From: Aquicoccus porphyridii
GTDB taxonomy: Bacteria > Pseudomonadota > Alphaproteobacteria > Rhodobacterales > Rhodobacteraceae
Assembly: GCF_008369105.1 (NCBI RefSeq)
Contig: NZ_VINQ01000001.1
Coordinates: forward strand, 310,001-374,000
Direction: 5' to 3'
DNA: 64,000 nucleotides
Shown piece by piece: positions 1 to 8,227 of the stretch (the stretch's first letter is position 1; each line of letters begins with the position of its first letter). Position numbers and translations under genes: made by a program. Under the pieces are notes generated by a model. The model did not search any database. It was given only the letters and a program-made list of their open reading frames with translations, and was not told the DNA's origin.

Positions 1-148
1 CGGGCATGTTGTGATGTTCGGCCAGCCAGAAGCGGCTGTAACCGAGGCTCTCGGCGTGAACCGCGAGATCGCCGGTATTGCGCAGCGCATCCGCCGCGGT
101 GCCGCCTTCGGGGATCGGCGAGAGGTCGAGAACGTTGTAAGGGATCAT
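1..148 (-). CDS. LLM-class (luciferase-like) flavin-dependent oxidoreductase, N-terminal part only
   Basis: The gene is cut by the left edge of the window, so only about 49 N-terminal residues are visible. They read [15 protein letters not shown] and later contain [10 protein letters not shown]. The start DLSPIPEG and the WLAEHH motif are typical of the bacterial luciferase-like monooxygenase family (the YhbW/MsnO8 branch), which binds FMN or F420 in a TIM barrel. The start at 148 is supported by an AGGAGG ribosome binding site six bases upstream. It is divergent from lepA. The substrate cannot be told from this fragment. Confidence 0.8.
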   Translation of the reverse strand, partial: MIPYNVLDLSPIPEGGTAADALRNTGDLAVHAESLGYSRFWLAEHHNMP

Positions 149-358
149 GCGGGGCCTCCTTTTCGCGGCGATGGTGACGCGGAACCGGGGCGAGGGAAAG
201 AGGAACGCGGCGTTGCGTGACTGCTCAGGATTGGTGCGAGGGGCCAGCCCCTCGCGCTCCCCGAGGTATTTTCAGTCAGATGAAGGGGCTGGACGGGCGG
301 TGCAGCCACACGTGCGCGCGCTATTGACCGCGGGTCAAAACCCTTTCATATGCAAGCC
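149..358. other. Divergent intergenic region before lepA
   Basis: This stretch of about 210 bases lies between two divergent genes and must hold both promoters. I see no convincing ORF, structured repeat or sigma-70 hexamer pair. Only weak Shine-Dalgarno-like sequence precedes the lepA start. Confidence 0.4.
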
Positions 359-2161
359 ATGACAGAGCTTTCCCATATCCGCAATTTCTCGATCGTGGCG
401 CATATTGACCACGGCAAATCGACGCTGGCCGACCGGTTGATCCAGCTCACCGGCACGGTCGCCGAACGCGACATGAAGGAGCAGCTTCTTGACGCGATGG
501 ATATCGAGCGCGAGCGTGGCATCACCATCAAGGCCAACACCGTTCGCATCGAATACCCCGCGAAAGATGGCCACACCTACGTCCTGAACCTCATCGACAC
601 GCCCGGCCACGTGGATTTCGCCTACGAGGTGAGCCGCTCGATGCGCGCGGTCGAGGGATCGCTGCTGGTGGTCGACGCCACGCAGGGCGTCGAGGCGCAG
701 ACGCTGGCCAATGTCTATACCGCCATCGAGGCGGATCACGAGATTGTCCCCGTGCTGAACAAGGTCGACCTGCCCGCGGCCGACCCCGCGCGCGTGGCCG
801 AACAAATCGAGGACGTGATCGGCATCGACGCCTCCGACGCCTGCCTGATCTCGGCCAAGACCGGCGTCGGCATCCCCGACGTGCTCGAGGCCATCGTCAC
901 GCGCCTGCCCCCGCCCCACGGCGGTGACCCGGACGCGCCCCTGAAGGCCATGCTGGTCGATTCCAAGTATGACCAGTATCTCGGGGTGATCTGCATCGTG
1001 CGCATCATCGATGGCACCCTGAAAAAGGGCGACCGCATTCGCATGATGAAAACGGGGGGCACCTACGACGTGGACGACGTGGGCGTCTACCGCCCCGCAA
1101 TGACCCATGTCAGGGCGCTCGGACCGGGCGAGATCGGTTACCTCAACGCCTCGATCAAGCAGGTCCGCGACACCCGCGTCGGGGACACGATCACACATGA
1201 GAAACGCCCCTGCGCCCAACCGCTGCCAGGCTTCAAACCCTCGGTGCCGGTGGTTTTCTGCGGCCTTTTCCCGGTCGATGCCAACGATTTCGAGGATCTG
1301 CGCGACGCGATCGAGAAACTGGCGCTCAACGACGCCTCCTTCACCTACGAGATGGAGACCTCTGCCGCCCTCGGGTTCGGTTTCCGCTGCGGTTTTCTCG
1401 GGCTTCTGCACCTCGAGGTCGTGCGCGACCGGCTGGAACGCGAATACAACATCGAACTGATCACCACCGCGCCCTCGGTCATCTATCACGTCTACCGCCG
1501 GGACGGCACGCGGCAGGATCTGCACAACCCCGCCGACATGCCCGACATGAGCCTCGTCGAGCGCATCGAGGAGCCGCGCATCAAGGCGACCATCCTGGTG
1601 CCCGATGAGTATCTCGGTGACGTGCTCAAGCTCTGCCAGGAACGCCGCGGCATCCAACTCGACCTGACCTATGTCGGCGGGCGCGCCATGACGGTCTATG
1701 ACCTGCCGCTCAACGAGGTCGTCTTCGATTTCTACGACCGGCTGAAATCGGTGACCAAGGGCTATGCCAGCTTTGACTACGAGATGATCGGCTACCGCGA
1801 GGACAACCTCGTGAAAATGTCGATCCTGGTCAACGACGAACCGGTGGACGCGCTGGCCATGATGGTCCACCGCGACCGGGCCGAGATGCGTGGCCGGGCG
1901 ATGTGCGAAAAGCTCAAGGAGCTGATCCCGCGCCACATGTTCAAGATCCCGATCCAGGCCGCCATCGGTGCCAAGGTCATCGCGCGCGAGACGCTCTCGG
2001 CCATGCGCAAGGACGTGACCGCCAAATGCTATGGCGGAGACGCGACGCGGAAGAAGAAATTGCTTGAAAAACAAAAAGCTGGTAAAAAGAAGATGCGCCA
2101 GTTCGGGAAAGTGGAGATCCCGCAGGAGGCATTCATTTCGGCCCTGAAGATGGACGGGTGA
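359..2161 (+). CDS. lepA: Elongation factor 4 (back-translocating ribosomal GTPase LepA)
   Basis: LepA binds the ribosome and hydrolyses GTP; it is linked to remodelling stalled or mistranslocated ribosomes and to translation under ionic stress. The roughly 600-residue product has the full family length. The translation-factor G domain is complete: AHIDHGKST (P-loop, about residues 14-22), the RGITI switch I element, DTPGHVDF and NKVD. The C-terminal region carries the LepA-specific domain ending in [19 protein letters not shown], close to the family consensus. An in-frame ATG nine bases upstream (350) is possible, but [15 protein letters not shown] is the usual start of the family. Confidence 0.98.
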   Translation: MTELSHIRNFSIVAHIDHGKSTLADRLIQLTGTVAERDMKEQLLDAMDIERERGITIKANTVRIEYPAKDGHTYVLNLIDTPGHVDFAYEVSRSMRAVEGSLLVVDATQGVEAQTLANVYTAIEADHEIVPVLNKVDLPAADPARVAEQIEDVIGIDASDACLISAKTGVGIPDVLEAIVTRLPPPHGGDPDAPLKAMLVDSKYDQYLGVICIVRIIDGTLKKGDRIRMMKTGGTYDVDDVGVYRPAMTHVRALGPGEIGYLNASIKQVRDTRVGDTITHEKRPCAQPLPGFKPSVPVVFCGLFPVDANDFEDLRDAIEKLALNDASFTYEMETSAALGFGFRCGFLGLLHLEVVRDRLEREYNIELITTAPSVIYHVYRRDGTRQDLHNPADMPDMSLVERIEEPRIKATILVPDEYLGDVLKLCQERRGIQLDLTYVGGRAMTVYDLPLNEVVFDFYDRLKSVTKGYASFDYEMIGYREDNLVKMSILVNDEPVDALAMMVHRDRAEMRGRAMCEKLKELIPRHMFKIPIQAAIGAKVIARETLSAMRKDVTAKCYGGDATRKKKLLEKQKAGKKKMRQFGKVEIPQEAFISALKMDG

Positions 2162-2221
2162 GCCGGAACACGTATAGCAAGCGCGCGTTGCCTCCCTGGC
2201 GTGAGCCGAAAGGAGGTCACC

Positions 2222-2458
2222 ATGAAATATGGTTGGAAAGCAGTTCTTGGTATTATCTGGGTGTTTTGCCTGACCGGCGCCGCCCTGATCGTCTTTTTCG
2301 TTTCGGGGTGGTATTCGCCATGGGCTTTTGCCACCGCCGGCGCGCTCGGGCTTGTGCTCGGCATCCCGGCGGGGATTTGGAACGCCCGCAAGCTGCGGCG
2401 CGAGGACCCGAACTGGAAAGACGGCCGTTACGTCAAGGCGCCGGAAGGGCTTTCATGA
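2222..2458 (+). CDS. Small two-helix membrane protein
   Basis: A 78-residue protein beginning MKYGWKAVLG. It has two hydrophobic segments (about residues 7-25 and 31-49) followed by a short polar, charged tail rich in Arg, Lys and Asp. An excellent ribosome binding site (AAAGGAGGT) sits just before the ATG, which is why I choose this start over longer alternatives. It follows lepA by about 60 bases on the same strand and may be co-transcribed with it. I do not recognise a family, and no catalytic motif is visible. Confidence 0.7.
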   Translation: MKYGWKAVLGIIWVFCLTGAALIVFFVSGWYSPWAFATAGALGLVLGIPAGIWNARKLRREDPNWKDGRYVKAPEGLS

Positions 2459-2649
2459 CGGTTTGACCGGCGCGAAATGCGTTGACCAATGTGGCTGTGG
2501 GCTTTTCCCGCAAACCAGCCAAATCACATCGAAATTTCCGCCCATCCACAGGAAATCCCCAAGCAATTCCAGTGGTTTATCCCCAAGAAATTTCATTCAG
2601 CCATCATTTTTCTGTTGCCCGACTCACCCTCTCGGGCGCAGCCTGTATT

Positions 2650-3010
2650 TAACGCAAGGGGTCGCAAGACCCGGAGCGGGACGCGGAGGTCTTCCGGGGC
2701 TGGAGCGGGCGAGGGATAGGTTACACCGAACCGTAGCCCGTGTTGAGAGCCAAGGGACGCTGGCCGAAAGAAAGGCCCTTCGGGGTCAGTCCGAAGGCGG
2801 CGAACAAAGCCATCGCGTTGGCCGGTTGGGGCAGGGGGAAACCCCGTGGTCCGGATCGGTTGGGGGGACGGGGTGCAAACCCTGATCCCGCTTGCAGAAG
2901 TTCGCAAGAGCCGAAGCATCCGAACAGGGCTCCGCAAGGGGCGATTGTTCAGGGGAAGGCGTCAGATCATGCAAGGACCGCGTCTGAGCATCTGGCGCCT
3001 TCTTCTTTTT
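2650..3010 (+). ncRNA. Candidate structured non-coding RNA of about 360 nt, family not recognised
   Basis: This region has no convincing coding frame but is dense in self-complementary segments. It opens with GGGTC-GCAA-GACCC, a perfect GNRA-type tetraloop hairpin near 2659. Further hairpins include CCGGA...TCCGG, CGGGC...GCCCG enclosing GGTT...AACC (2707-2742), CCTTCGG...CCGAAGG (about 2778-2798), GGGG-AAA-CCCC, GGATC...GATCC and CTTGC...GCAAG. It ends in a terminator hairpin with a T-rich tail. I looked for the conserved cores of RNase P RNA, tmRNA, SRP RNA and 6S RNA and did not see them. The size is like RNase P or tmRNA, so a divergent member of a known class remains possible. Confidence 0.45.
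2958..3010 (+). terminator. Intrinsic terminator of the candidate structured RNA
   Basis: The arms GGCGTCAGAT (2958-2967) and ATCTGGCGCC (2990-2999) pair over ten positions with one G-U pair. They are followed directly by a T-rich tract (TTCTTCTTTTT). It reads on the plus strand, downstream of the hairpin-rich region and far from any plus-strand protein gene. This is the main reason for thinking a separate RNA is made here. Confidence 0.6.
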
Positions 3011-3032
3011 CGCCCGCAACGTGACCCTGCAT

Positions 3033-3104
3033 CCCCGTCCCGGGTTTGCCCCGGGATCTCTGCGCGTAGCCCGGGAGGCCCCGGATCGGGGTCCGGGGTG
3101 GGTG
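3033..3104. repeat. REP-like inverted pair of GC-rich palindromic elements
   Basis: Two related palindromic elements face each other. The first (3033-3070) is CCCCGTCCCGGG-TTTG-CCCCGGGATCTC followed by GCG and TAGC. The second (about 3071-3104) is a similar element on the opposite strand. A third relative in the same orientation as the first lies at 29111-29152. They are intergenic, lie downstream of the amidase gene and can form strong hairpins. They resemble the extragenic palindromes common in alphaproteobacteria. Confidence 0.5.
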
Positions 3105-3245
3105 CGAAATGAAACGGGGCCAGCCGCCTTTCGGCAACCGGCCCCGCGCATCAGTCATGCAAACCGCGTCTATTCGCATCTGTGCCCGCTCTCTAGCGGA
3201 GCCGATGCCGCGCCGCAACAAGATGTTGCGTCTGTCGCGAAAATT

Positions 3246-4694
3246 TCACGCGGGCGGGCCGCGGCGGATCACCTCCATCTGCTTCTCGGCCCAGGGCGCG
3301 GCGCGCTCGATCTGGCCGCAGAGCGACATGAGCCTTGCATCCGCCCCGAAGGGTGCCGCGAAATGCACCCCCACGGGCAGATCACCCGCCCAGTGCAGGG
3401 GCAGAGAAACAGCAGGCTGGCCCGAGGCATTGAAGATCGCGGTGAAGGGCGAATAGGCAAAAACGCTGTGCGCGCCGTTGCGGTAATCGGCCCAGTCGTC
3501 ATTGTCGGGCTTGAGATATCCGACATTGCAGGGCGGTTCGCGCAGGGTGGGCGAAAGGATGATGTCGCAATCGTCGAACGCATGCGCCATGCGGCGGCCA
3601 AAGGCGTGGATCTGGCCCACGGCGTCAAGGTAATCCGTGCCGCTCACGGTCTTTGCATAGGCGATGGCGCCACGGGTCACGCCCTCGACCATCGCCGGAT
3701 CGAGCGGCCGGTCGCCGAGGATTTTCAATGCCCGCCCCGCCGTGCCGCAGGCCACGATCCTGGTCCAGGCCCACATCATGGCGGGCACGTCGAGCGCATC
3801 TTCAGGCGCCCAAGGCTCGACCACATGACCGAGATCTTCAAGGAGTCGCGCTGCGTTCTCGACACCCGCCACGCAGTCGGGATGCACCGCGTCACCGGTA
3901 AAGGTGGTGGTGACCATGCGGACGCGCAACCGGCCCGGATCATGCCCCATGGCGGCGGCAAAGCCCTCCTCCATCGGTGGGGCGGCATAGGGTGCGCCGG
4001 ATTCGGGGCCGGCGACAGCGTCGAGCAGCGCGGCGGTATCGCGCAGCGAGCGCGTGAGAACCCCGTCGATCGCCATACCACCCCAGCCCTCGCCCGTGCC
4101 CGGGCCCATCGGCAGGCGCGCGCGGGTGGGCTTGAAGCCCACGAGCCCGCTCGACGCGGCAGGAATGCGCACCGATCCGCCCCCGTCCGAGCCATGCGCG
4201 GCGGGCACGATCCCCGCGGCCACGGCGGCCCCCGATCCGCCCGAACTTCCGCCCGAGGTATGGCCGAGGTTCCACGGGTTGCGGGTCGGCGCACCATAGA
4301 CCTGCGATTCGGTCACCGGGCCGACACCGAACTCGGGCGAGGTGGTGCGACCGAACGTATTGAGCCCGGTGGCACGGAACCGGGTGAAGAGCGTCGAATC
4401 ATACCCCCAGCGCATGCCTTCGCAGAGTTTCGAGCCGTTATTGGTCGGGAAATCCACCGCCTCGCAGCCCAGATCCTTGATCAGGAAAGGCACCCCGCGA
4501 AACGGACCCTCGGGCAGGCCCTCGCGGATCTTCGCGCGCGCCACGTCCTCTTGCATGTGCACGACGGCGTTGAGATGCGGGTTCCACGCCGCCGCCTGCT
4601 CCAGCGCGGCATCGAGCAACTCATCCGGCGTGACCTCGCCCCCGGCCACGAGCGCGGCAAGGCCGGTGGCGTCGTTCTCGGTATAGATGGACAT
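3246..4694 (-). CDS. Amidase (amidase signature family)
   Basis: A 482-residue enzyme expected to hydrolyse an amide or ester bond; the substrate is not determined. The Ser-cisSer-Lys machinery is present: Lys near residue 73 in FLIKDLG, the Gly/Ser-rich TSGGSSGGSGAAVAAG stretch at about 147-161 with the cis-Ser, and the nucleophile region GSDGGGSVRIP with Ser near 174. Length is normal for the family. I chose the start MSIYTENDATG because a GGGAGGAAA ribosome binding site precedes it; a longer frame extends 34 residues upstream without support. It could equally be annotated as an AtzF/GatA-like paralogue, but there are no gatB or gatC neighbours, so it is not the tRNA amidotransferase subunit. 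Confidence 0.92.
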   Translation of the reverse strand: MSIYTENDATGLAALVAGGEVTPDELLDAALEQAAAWNPHLNAVVHMQEDVARAKIREGLPEGPFRGVPFLIKDLGCEAVDFPTNNGSKLCEGMRWGYDSTLFTRFRATGLNTFGRTTSPEFGVGPVTESQVYGAPTRNPWNLGHTSGGSSGGSGAAVAAGIVPAAHGSDGGGSVRIPAASSGLVGFKPTRARLPMGPGTGEGWGGMAIDGVLTRSLRDTAALLDAVAGPESGAPYAAPPMEEGFAAAMGHDPGRLRVRMVTTTFTGDAVHPDCVAGVENAARLLEDLGHVVEPWAPEDALDVPAMMWAWTRIVACGTAGRALKILGDRPLDPAMVEGVTRGAIAYAKTVSGTDYLDAVGQIHAFGRRMAHAFDDCDIILSPTLREPPCNVGYLKPDNDDWADYRNGAHSVFAYSPFTAIFNASGQPAVSLPLHWAGDLPVGVHFAAPFGADARLMSLCGQIERAAPWAEKQMEVIRRGPPA

Positions 4695-4835
4695 CGGGTT
4701 TCCTCCCTCGGCTTTCCCCCGGGGAAGGTTAGGCATGGCGCGGCCATGGTAAAGCGCGACGCGGCGGCAGTTCGCACAGAACGCACGCAGCACCATGCCG
4801 ATACTCGATCAACGGATGATCCAGGGGCGGGGCGT

Positions 4836-5528
4836 TTACCTTGTCCTGAGCGGGGTAACCTGCCGATCTTCGGCGTTGAAATTGGCAGGGTCGAGCCAGC
4901 GGGTGAACTCGGCCCGGATGGCGGGCCATTCGCTGTCGATGATGGAAAACCACGCGGTATCGCGGTTGCGCCCCTTGTAATGAGTGGCCTGCCGGAACGT
5001 GCCCTCATAGGTAAAGCCCAGCCGTTTCGCCGCCGCGATTGACGGCGCGTTGAGCGCGTCGCATTTCCATTCATAGCGGCGATAGCCGAGCTCGTCGAAG
5101 GCGCGCGCCATCATCAGGAACATAGCCTCGGTCGAAAGACGGCTGCGCTGCATCAGGTGCGAGAAATTGATGAAGCCCACCTCGATCACGCCCGCGCCCG
5201 GGTCTATGCGCAGGAAACTGGCAGTGCCGAGCGGGCGGTTATCGGCGTCGAGCACGGTGAAATGCAGCGGATCGTCGCTCTGCGCGGCCCCGACCACCCA
5301 ATCGGTATAGTCTTCTTCGCGCTCATAGGGGCCATTGGGAAGATAGGTCCAGCCCCGCCCGTCCGGCGCCGAGGCATAGGCGGCATGGAGCGCGGGCGCA
5401 TGTGCCGGGTCAAGCGGAACGAGCCTGCCGTAGCGGCCCGGCATTTCGCTGCGCGGCGGTCGTGGGCGCGGGAACGGGCCGGGCACCGGATCGCCGATCG
5501 GTTGGCCATGGTCGTTCTGTCGTGTCAT
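4836..5528 (-). CDS. GNAT family N-acetyltransferase (RimJ/RimL-like)
   Basis: A 230-residue protein that should transfer an acetyl group from acetyl-CoA to an amine, often a protein N-terminus or small molecule. The family core is visible as DADNRPLGTASFLRIDPGAGVIEVGFINFSH followed by the EAMFLMMARAFDELGYRRYEWKCDALN helix and the NAPSIAAAKRLGFTYEGTFR acetyl-CoA-proximal motif, which is characteristic of the RimJ/RimL branch. A Pro/Arg-rich N-terminal extension of about 30 residues precedes the domain. AAAGGA upstream supports the start. It lies between the amidase and the DUF882 gene on the same strand, but the gaps argue for independent transcripts. Confidence 0.88.
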   Translation of the reverse strand: MTRQNDHGQPIGDPVPGPFPRPRPPRSEMPGRYGRLVPLDPAHAPALHAAYASAPDGRGWTYLPNGPYEREEDYTDWVVGAAQSDDPLHFTVLDADNRPLGTASFLRIDPGAGVIEVGFINFSHLMQRSRLSTEAMFLMMARAFDELGYRRYEWKCDALNAPSIAAAKRLGFTYEGTFRQATHYKGRNRDTAWFSIIDSEWPAIRAEFTRWLDPANFNAEDRQVTPLRTR

Positions 5529-5616
5529 CGGGGCATCCTTTGCGCAAGGTCAGGGCGGAACGGTGATGCCGTATCATGACCGCTTTCACAGCCCGGTGAA
5601 AGCCCATGCGAGACAT

Positions 5617-5650
5617 GAAAACGCCCGCGCGGGTGGCGCAGGCGTTTTTC
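5617..5650 (-). terminator. Intrinsic terminator downstream of the DUF882 gene
   Basis: AAAACGCC (5618-5625) pairs with GGCGTTTT (5641-5648) around a 15-base GC-rich loop. On the minus strand the stem is followed by TTTTCATG. It lies about 25 bases past the stop of the DUF882 gene and before the acetyltransferase start, so it should end the upstream transcript. Confidence 0.6.
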
Positions 5651-5675
5651 TGGAAAACCGTTTGGTGGGGAGGGG

Positions 5676-6245
5676 TTATCGACCCCAGCTGCGGACCGGG
5701 CCGCAATCCATATGCACGAAATTCGAACCCGAATACCGCCCGACACCACCCGCCCGACAGGACGCGGCGGCCCGTGCCATCTGGCTGACCGAGCGTGAGG
5801 CAAGGCGCAGATCGGCGGCCTGTCCCTTGAGATGAAGCGAGTTCTTGGCCACACCGCCCGAGCGTGAGCGCAGCATGGCATTGGTTTTCGGGCTGCGATA
5901 GCCCGACAGAAGCATATAAGGCTCGTGCACCTCGAGAAGGTTGTGCGACGCGGCCATGATGTCGATTGTGCGCAGGTCGATGTGCTTGACATCGTTGGTG
6001 CGCCAGTCGCGCATGAACCAGGTCAGTTCCTTCACCGCATCCTTGATATAGTCGCCCTCGATCCAGTAGATCATGTCGATCTTTTCACCGGTTCGCGGTG
6101 AATACATCTTGAGCCGTCTTATGTCTCCGCCACCACGAAGAAATCCCGCGGCCTTCGGATAGGTTGGTGCTGCCGCGATTGCGGATGCTGCAAACAATCC
6201 AAGAAGTCCTCGTCTTGAAATGCCCAGCGAGCTTTGATCATTCAT
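5676..6245 (-). CDS. DUF882 / YcbK-like peptidoglycan hydrolase-type protein, Tat-exported
   Basis: A 189-residue protein of the DUF882 (peptidase M15A-like) family, whose members include the E. coli murein endopeptidase MepK (YcbK). The N-terminus carries a twin-arginine signal (SRRGLLG followed by a hydrophobic stretch ending AAAPTYPKA), so it should act in the periplasm. Metal-site motifs of the LAS fold are visible: SGYRSPKTN, SLHLKGQAADLRL (His and Asp) and FVHMDCG (His). It is divergent from an L,D-transpeptidase gene. This pairing makes sense because MepK-type enzymes cleave the 3-3 cross-links that L,D-transpeptidases form. The functional link is an inference. Confidence 0.9.
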   Translation of the reverse strand: MNDQSSLGISRRGLLGLFAASAIAAAPTYPKAAGFLRGGGDIRRLKMYSPRTGEKIDMIYWIEGDYIKDAVKELTWFMRDWRTNDVKHIDLRTIDIMAASHNLLEVHEPYMLLSGYRSPKTNAMLRSRSGGVAKNSLHLKGQAADLRLASRSVSQMARAAASCRAGGVGRYSGSNFVHMDCGPVRSWGR

Positions 6246-6579
6246 GTAAAAAGCGCCGTCCCGTCGCTTACCTGTGACTTAACGCGATGTTACGCGTATC
6301 CTGCCATTTCATCCCCAGATGCAGATTTTTTATGGCATAAATCGAATCGCCGACCAAGCCCGTTGTGCACCTCAAACCTTTCCATCAAGTAATTTCGGCA
6401 GAATTTTGCTGAAATATCGGCGATTGTGGTGAAGATGCCGTAACCCGGAAAGCGGGAGATGTGGGATTGCATCAGTCCGCGCCGGACGCACAGGCTGGCA
6501 TGTTTGTGAATGGACAGAGCGCAGCGGGCCGGGCAGAAAAGGAATATATCATGGGATAACAACAGATTCGGGGACATTC
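6246..6579. promoter_or_regulatory. Divergent promoter region between DUF882 and L,D-transpeptidase genes, with a near-CtrA box
   Basis: This 334-base region separates two divergent cell-wall genes and is more AT-rich than the flanks. At 6279-6293 it holds TTAA-N7-TTAC, one base from the alphaproteobacterial CtrA consensus TTAA-N7-TTAA, about 35 bases before the DUF882 start. An imperfect inverted repeat (TTTCGGCA, spacer, TGCTGAAA) lies near 6391-6413. I see no supportable small gene; the minus ORF that spans it has neither a ribosome binding site nor family resemblance. Confidence 0.35.
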
Positions 6580-8196
6580 ATGGCGATGCTTCGGTGGCAA
6601 TGGCGGATCGGTGTTCATCTGGCGATCGGTCTGGCAATTCTTTTCGCATCCTTGGTGACGACGGGCGCAGCGCGCGCCGAGGTGACGGCCTTCAAACAGG
6701 CCGTGGCCGAGGCCGCGGCGCGCGACGACGCTCTGGCCGGGTTTTACCGCGGCAATGACTATCGACCGATCTGGACCGGCGCGTCGGCGCGCGATACCGA
6801 GCGGCGCAAGGCCCTGTTTGCCGCCATCGACGCGGCCGAACTTCATGGCCTGCCACGCGGACGCTATGACCCGCAAGGCCTGATGACGCAGCTTGCGAAT
6901 GTCCGAAGCCCGCGCGACCGGGGTCTTGTCGAGGTCGAGATGTCGCGCCGGTTCCTGCGCCTCGCGCGCGATCTGGAGACCGGGATGCTCGTGCCCGCGC
7001 GTATCGACGAGGGGATCAAGCGCGAGGTTCCCCTGCGTGAGCGGGCCGCGTATCTCTCCGGCATCATGCAGGCGAACCCTGCCGAATTCTTTCGCGACCT
7101 GCCGCCCTCGAGCCATGAATATGCCCGCCTCATGAAGGAAAAGCTGCGGCTTGAAAGTATCGCCGCGCGCGGTGGCTGGGGCAGGACGGTGGCGGTCAAG
7201 TCGCTTGAGCCGGGCCAGTCGGGCGCCGAGGTCGTGGATTTGCGCGATCGTCTGACGGCAATGGGATATCTGCGCCGGTCGATGTCGCAAAGCTATGACG
7301 CGGAGATGCAGCAGGCAGTGCAGCGCTTCCAGAACGATCATGGGCTGACCCCCGACGGCGTGGCCGGGCCCGGCACCATCACCGAGATCAATCGCGGGGT
7401 CGAGGACCGGCTGAAATCGATCCTCGTGGCGATGGAGCGCGAACGCTGGGTCAACATCGACCATCGGAATCGGCATATCCTCGTCAACATCACCGATTTC
7501 ACGGCGAGAATCTTTGACAATGGCAGCGTGACTTTCGAAACCCGCGCGGTAATCGGCTCGAGCAAGAGCGGCAAGCAGACACCAGAGTTTTCCGACGAGA
7601 TGACATATCTCGAAATCAACCCCGACTGGACCGTGCCCCGCGGTATCCTGCGGCGTGATTACCTGCCACGGCTCAAGAACAATCCGAATGCCTTGCGACA
7701 TCTGCAAGTGGTGGATTCGCGCGGGCGCGTCGTGCCGCGCGGGCAGGTGAATTTCGCCCGCTACACGGCGGGCAACTTTCCGTTCAACCTGCGTCAGCCG
7801 CCCAGCCGCAACAACGCCCTGGGGACGGTCAAGTTCATGTTCCCCAATCCTTATGCGATCTATCTGCATGACACGCCGGAAAAGCACCTTTTCGCGCGCG
7901 AGACCCGGGCCTATTCAAGCGGGTGCATCCGGCTCAACGATCCTTACGATTTCGCCTATGAACTGTTGTCCCGGCAAGAGGCCGACCCGGAGCCGTTTTT
8001 CCAGAAGATCCTGAAATCGGGTCGGCAGACCCGTGTTTCTCTTGAAACGCCGGTGCCGGTGCACCTGATCTATCGCACCGCCTTTACCAAGGCCAAGGGC
8101 AACACCCAGTATCGTCGCGACATCTATGGACGTGATGCCGCGATATGGTCGGCGCTGGCCAAGGCGGGGGTGACACTGCGCCCGGTTCAGGGGTAA
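6580..8196 (+). CDS. L,D-transpeptidase (YcbB/LdtD type) with peptidoglycan-binding domain
   Basis: A 538-residue periplasmic enzyme that forms 3-3 cross-links in peptidoglycan, independently of penicillin-binding proteins. The N-terminus (about residues 1-33) is a membrane signal ending GAARAE. A scaffold region follows, then a PG_binding_1 domain at about 207-265 (LEPGQSGAEVVDLRDRL...FQNDHGLTPDGVAGPGT). The YkuD catalytic domain covers about 300-480 and ends with YLHDTPEKHLF and the motif YSSGCIRLND, whose Cys is the nucleophile and whose HD and Arg are the conserved partners. Length and order match the YcbB family. It leads a run of envelope genes (lpxD, acp, ketosynthase) on the same strand, with a 31-base gap to lpxD. 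Confidence 0.95.
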   Translation: MAMLRWQWRIGVHLAIGLAILFASLVTTGAARAEVTAFKQAVAEAAARDDALAGFYRGNDYRPIWTGASARDTERRKALFAAIDAAELHGLPRGRYDPQGLMTQLANVRSPRDRGLVEVEMSRRFLRLARDLETGMLVPARIDEGIKREVPLRERAAYLSGIMQANPAEFFRDLPPSSHEYARLMKEKLRLESIAARGGWGRTVAVKSLEPGQSGAEVVDLRDRLTAMGYLRRSMSQSYDAEMQQAVQRFQNDHGLTPDGVAGPGTITEINRGVEDRLKSILVAMERERWVNIDHRNRHILVNITDFTARIFDNGSVTFETRAVIGSSKSGKQTPEFSDEMTYLEINPDWTVPRGILRRDYLPRLKNNPNALRHLQVVDSRGRVVPRGQVNFARYTAGNFPFNLRQPPSRNNALGTVKFMFPNPYAIYLHDTPEKHLFARETRAYSSGCIRLNDPYDFAYELLSRQEADPEPFFQKILKSGRQTRVSLETPVPVHLIYRTAFTKAKGNTQYRRDIYGRDAAIWSALAKAGVTLRPVQG

Positions 8197-8227
8197 GTCT
8201 GGCCCCGCAGCAAACGGGGAACGGCAA

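Noticed and set aside
335-2074. Long open frame antisense to lepA (579 residues)
   Set aside because: The translation is His/Asp/Arg-rich with no family resemblance, the mirror image of a GC-rich gene. lepA on the other strand is unmistakable.
2790-2830. Sequence reading AANKAIALA in one frame, recalling a tmRNA tag
   Set aside because: There is no stop codon after it, and no tRNA-like acceptor or T-arm sequence nearby. Coincidence is more likely.
2610-3010. RNase P RNA (rnpB)
   Set aside because: The size fits, but the invariant GAGGAAAGTCCGGGC-like and ACAGAA elements are absent on both strands.
3021-5042. Plus-strand open frame of 673 residues over the amidase gene
   Set aside because: Antisense artefact of high GC. 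The amidase and the acetyltransferase on the minus strand carry full family motifs.
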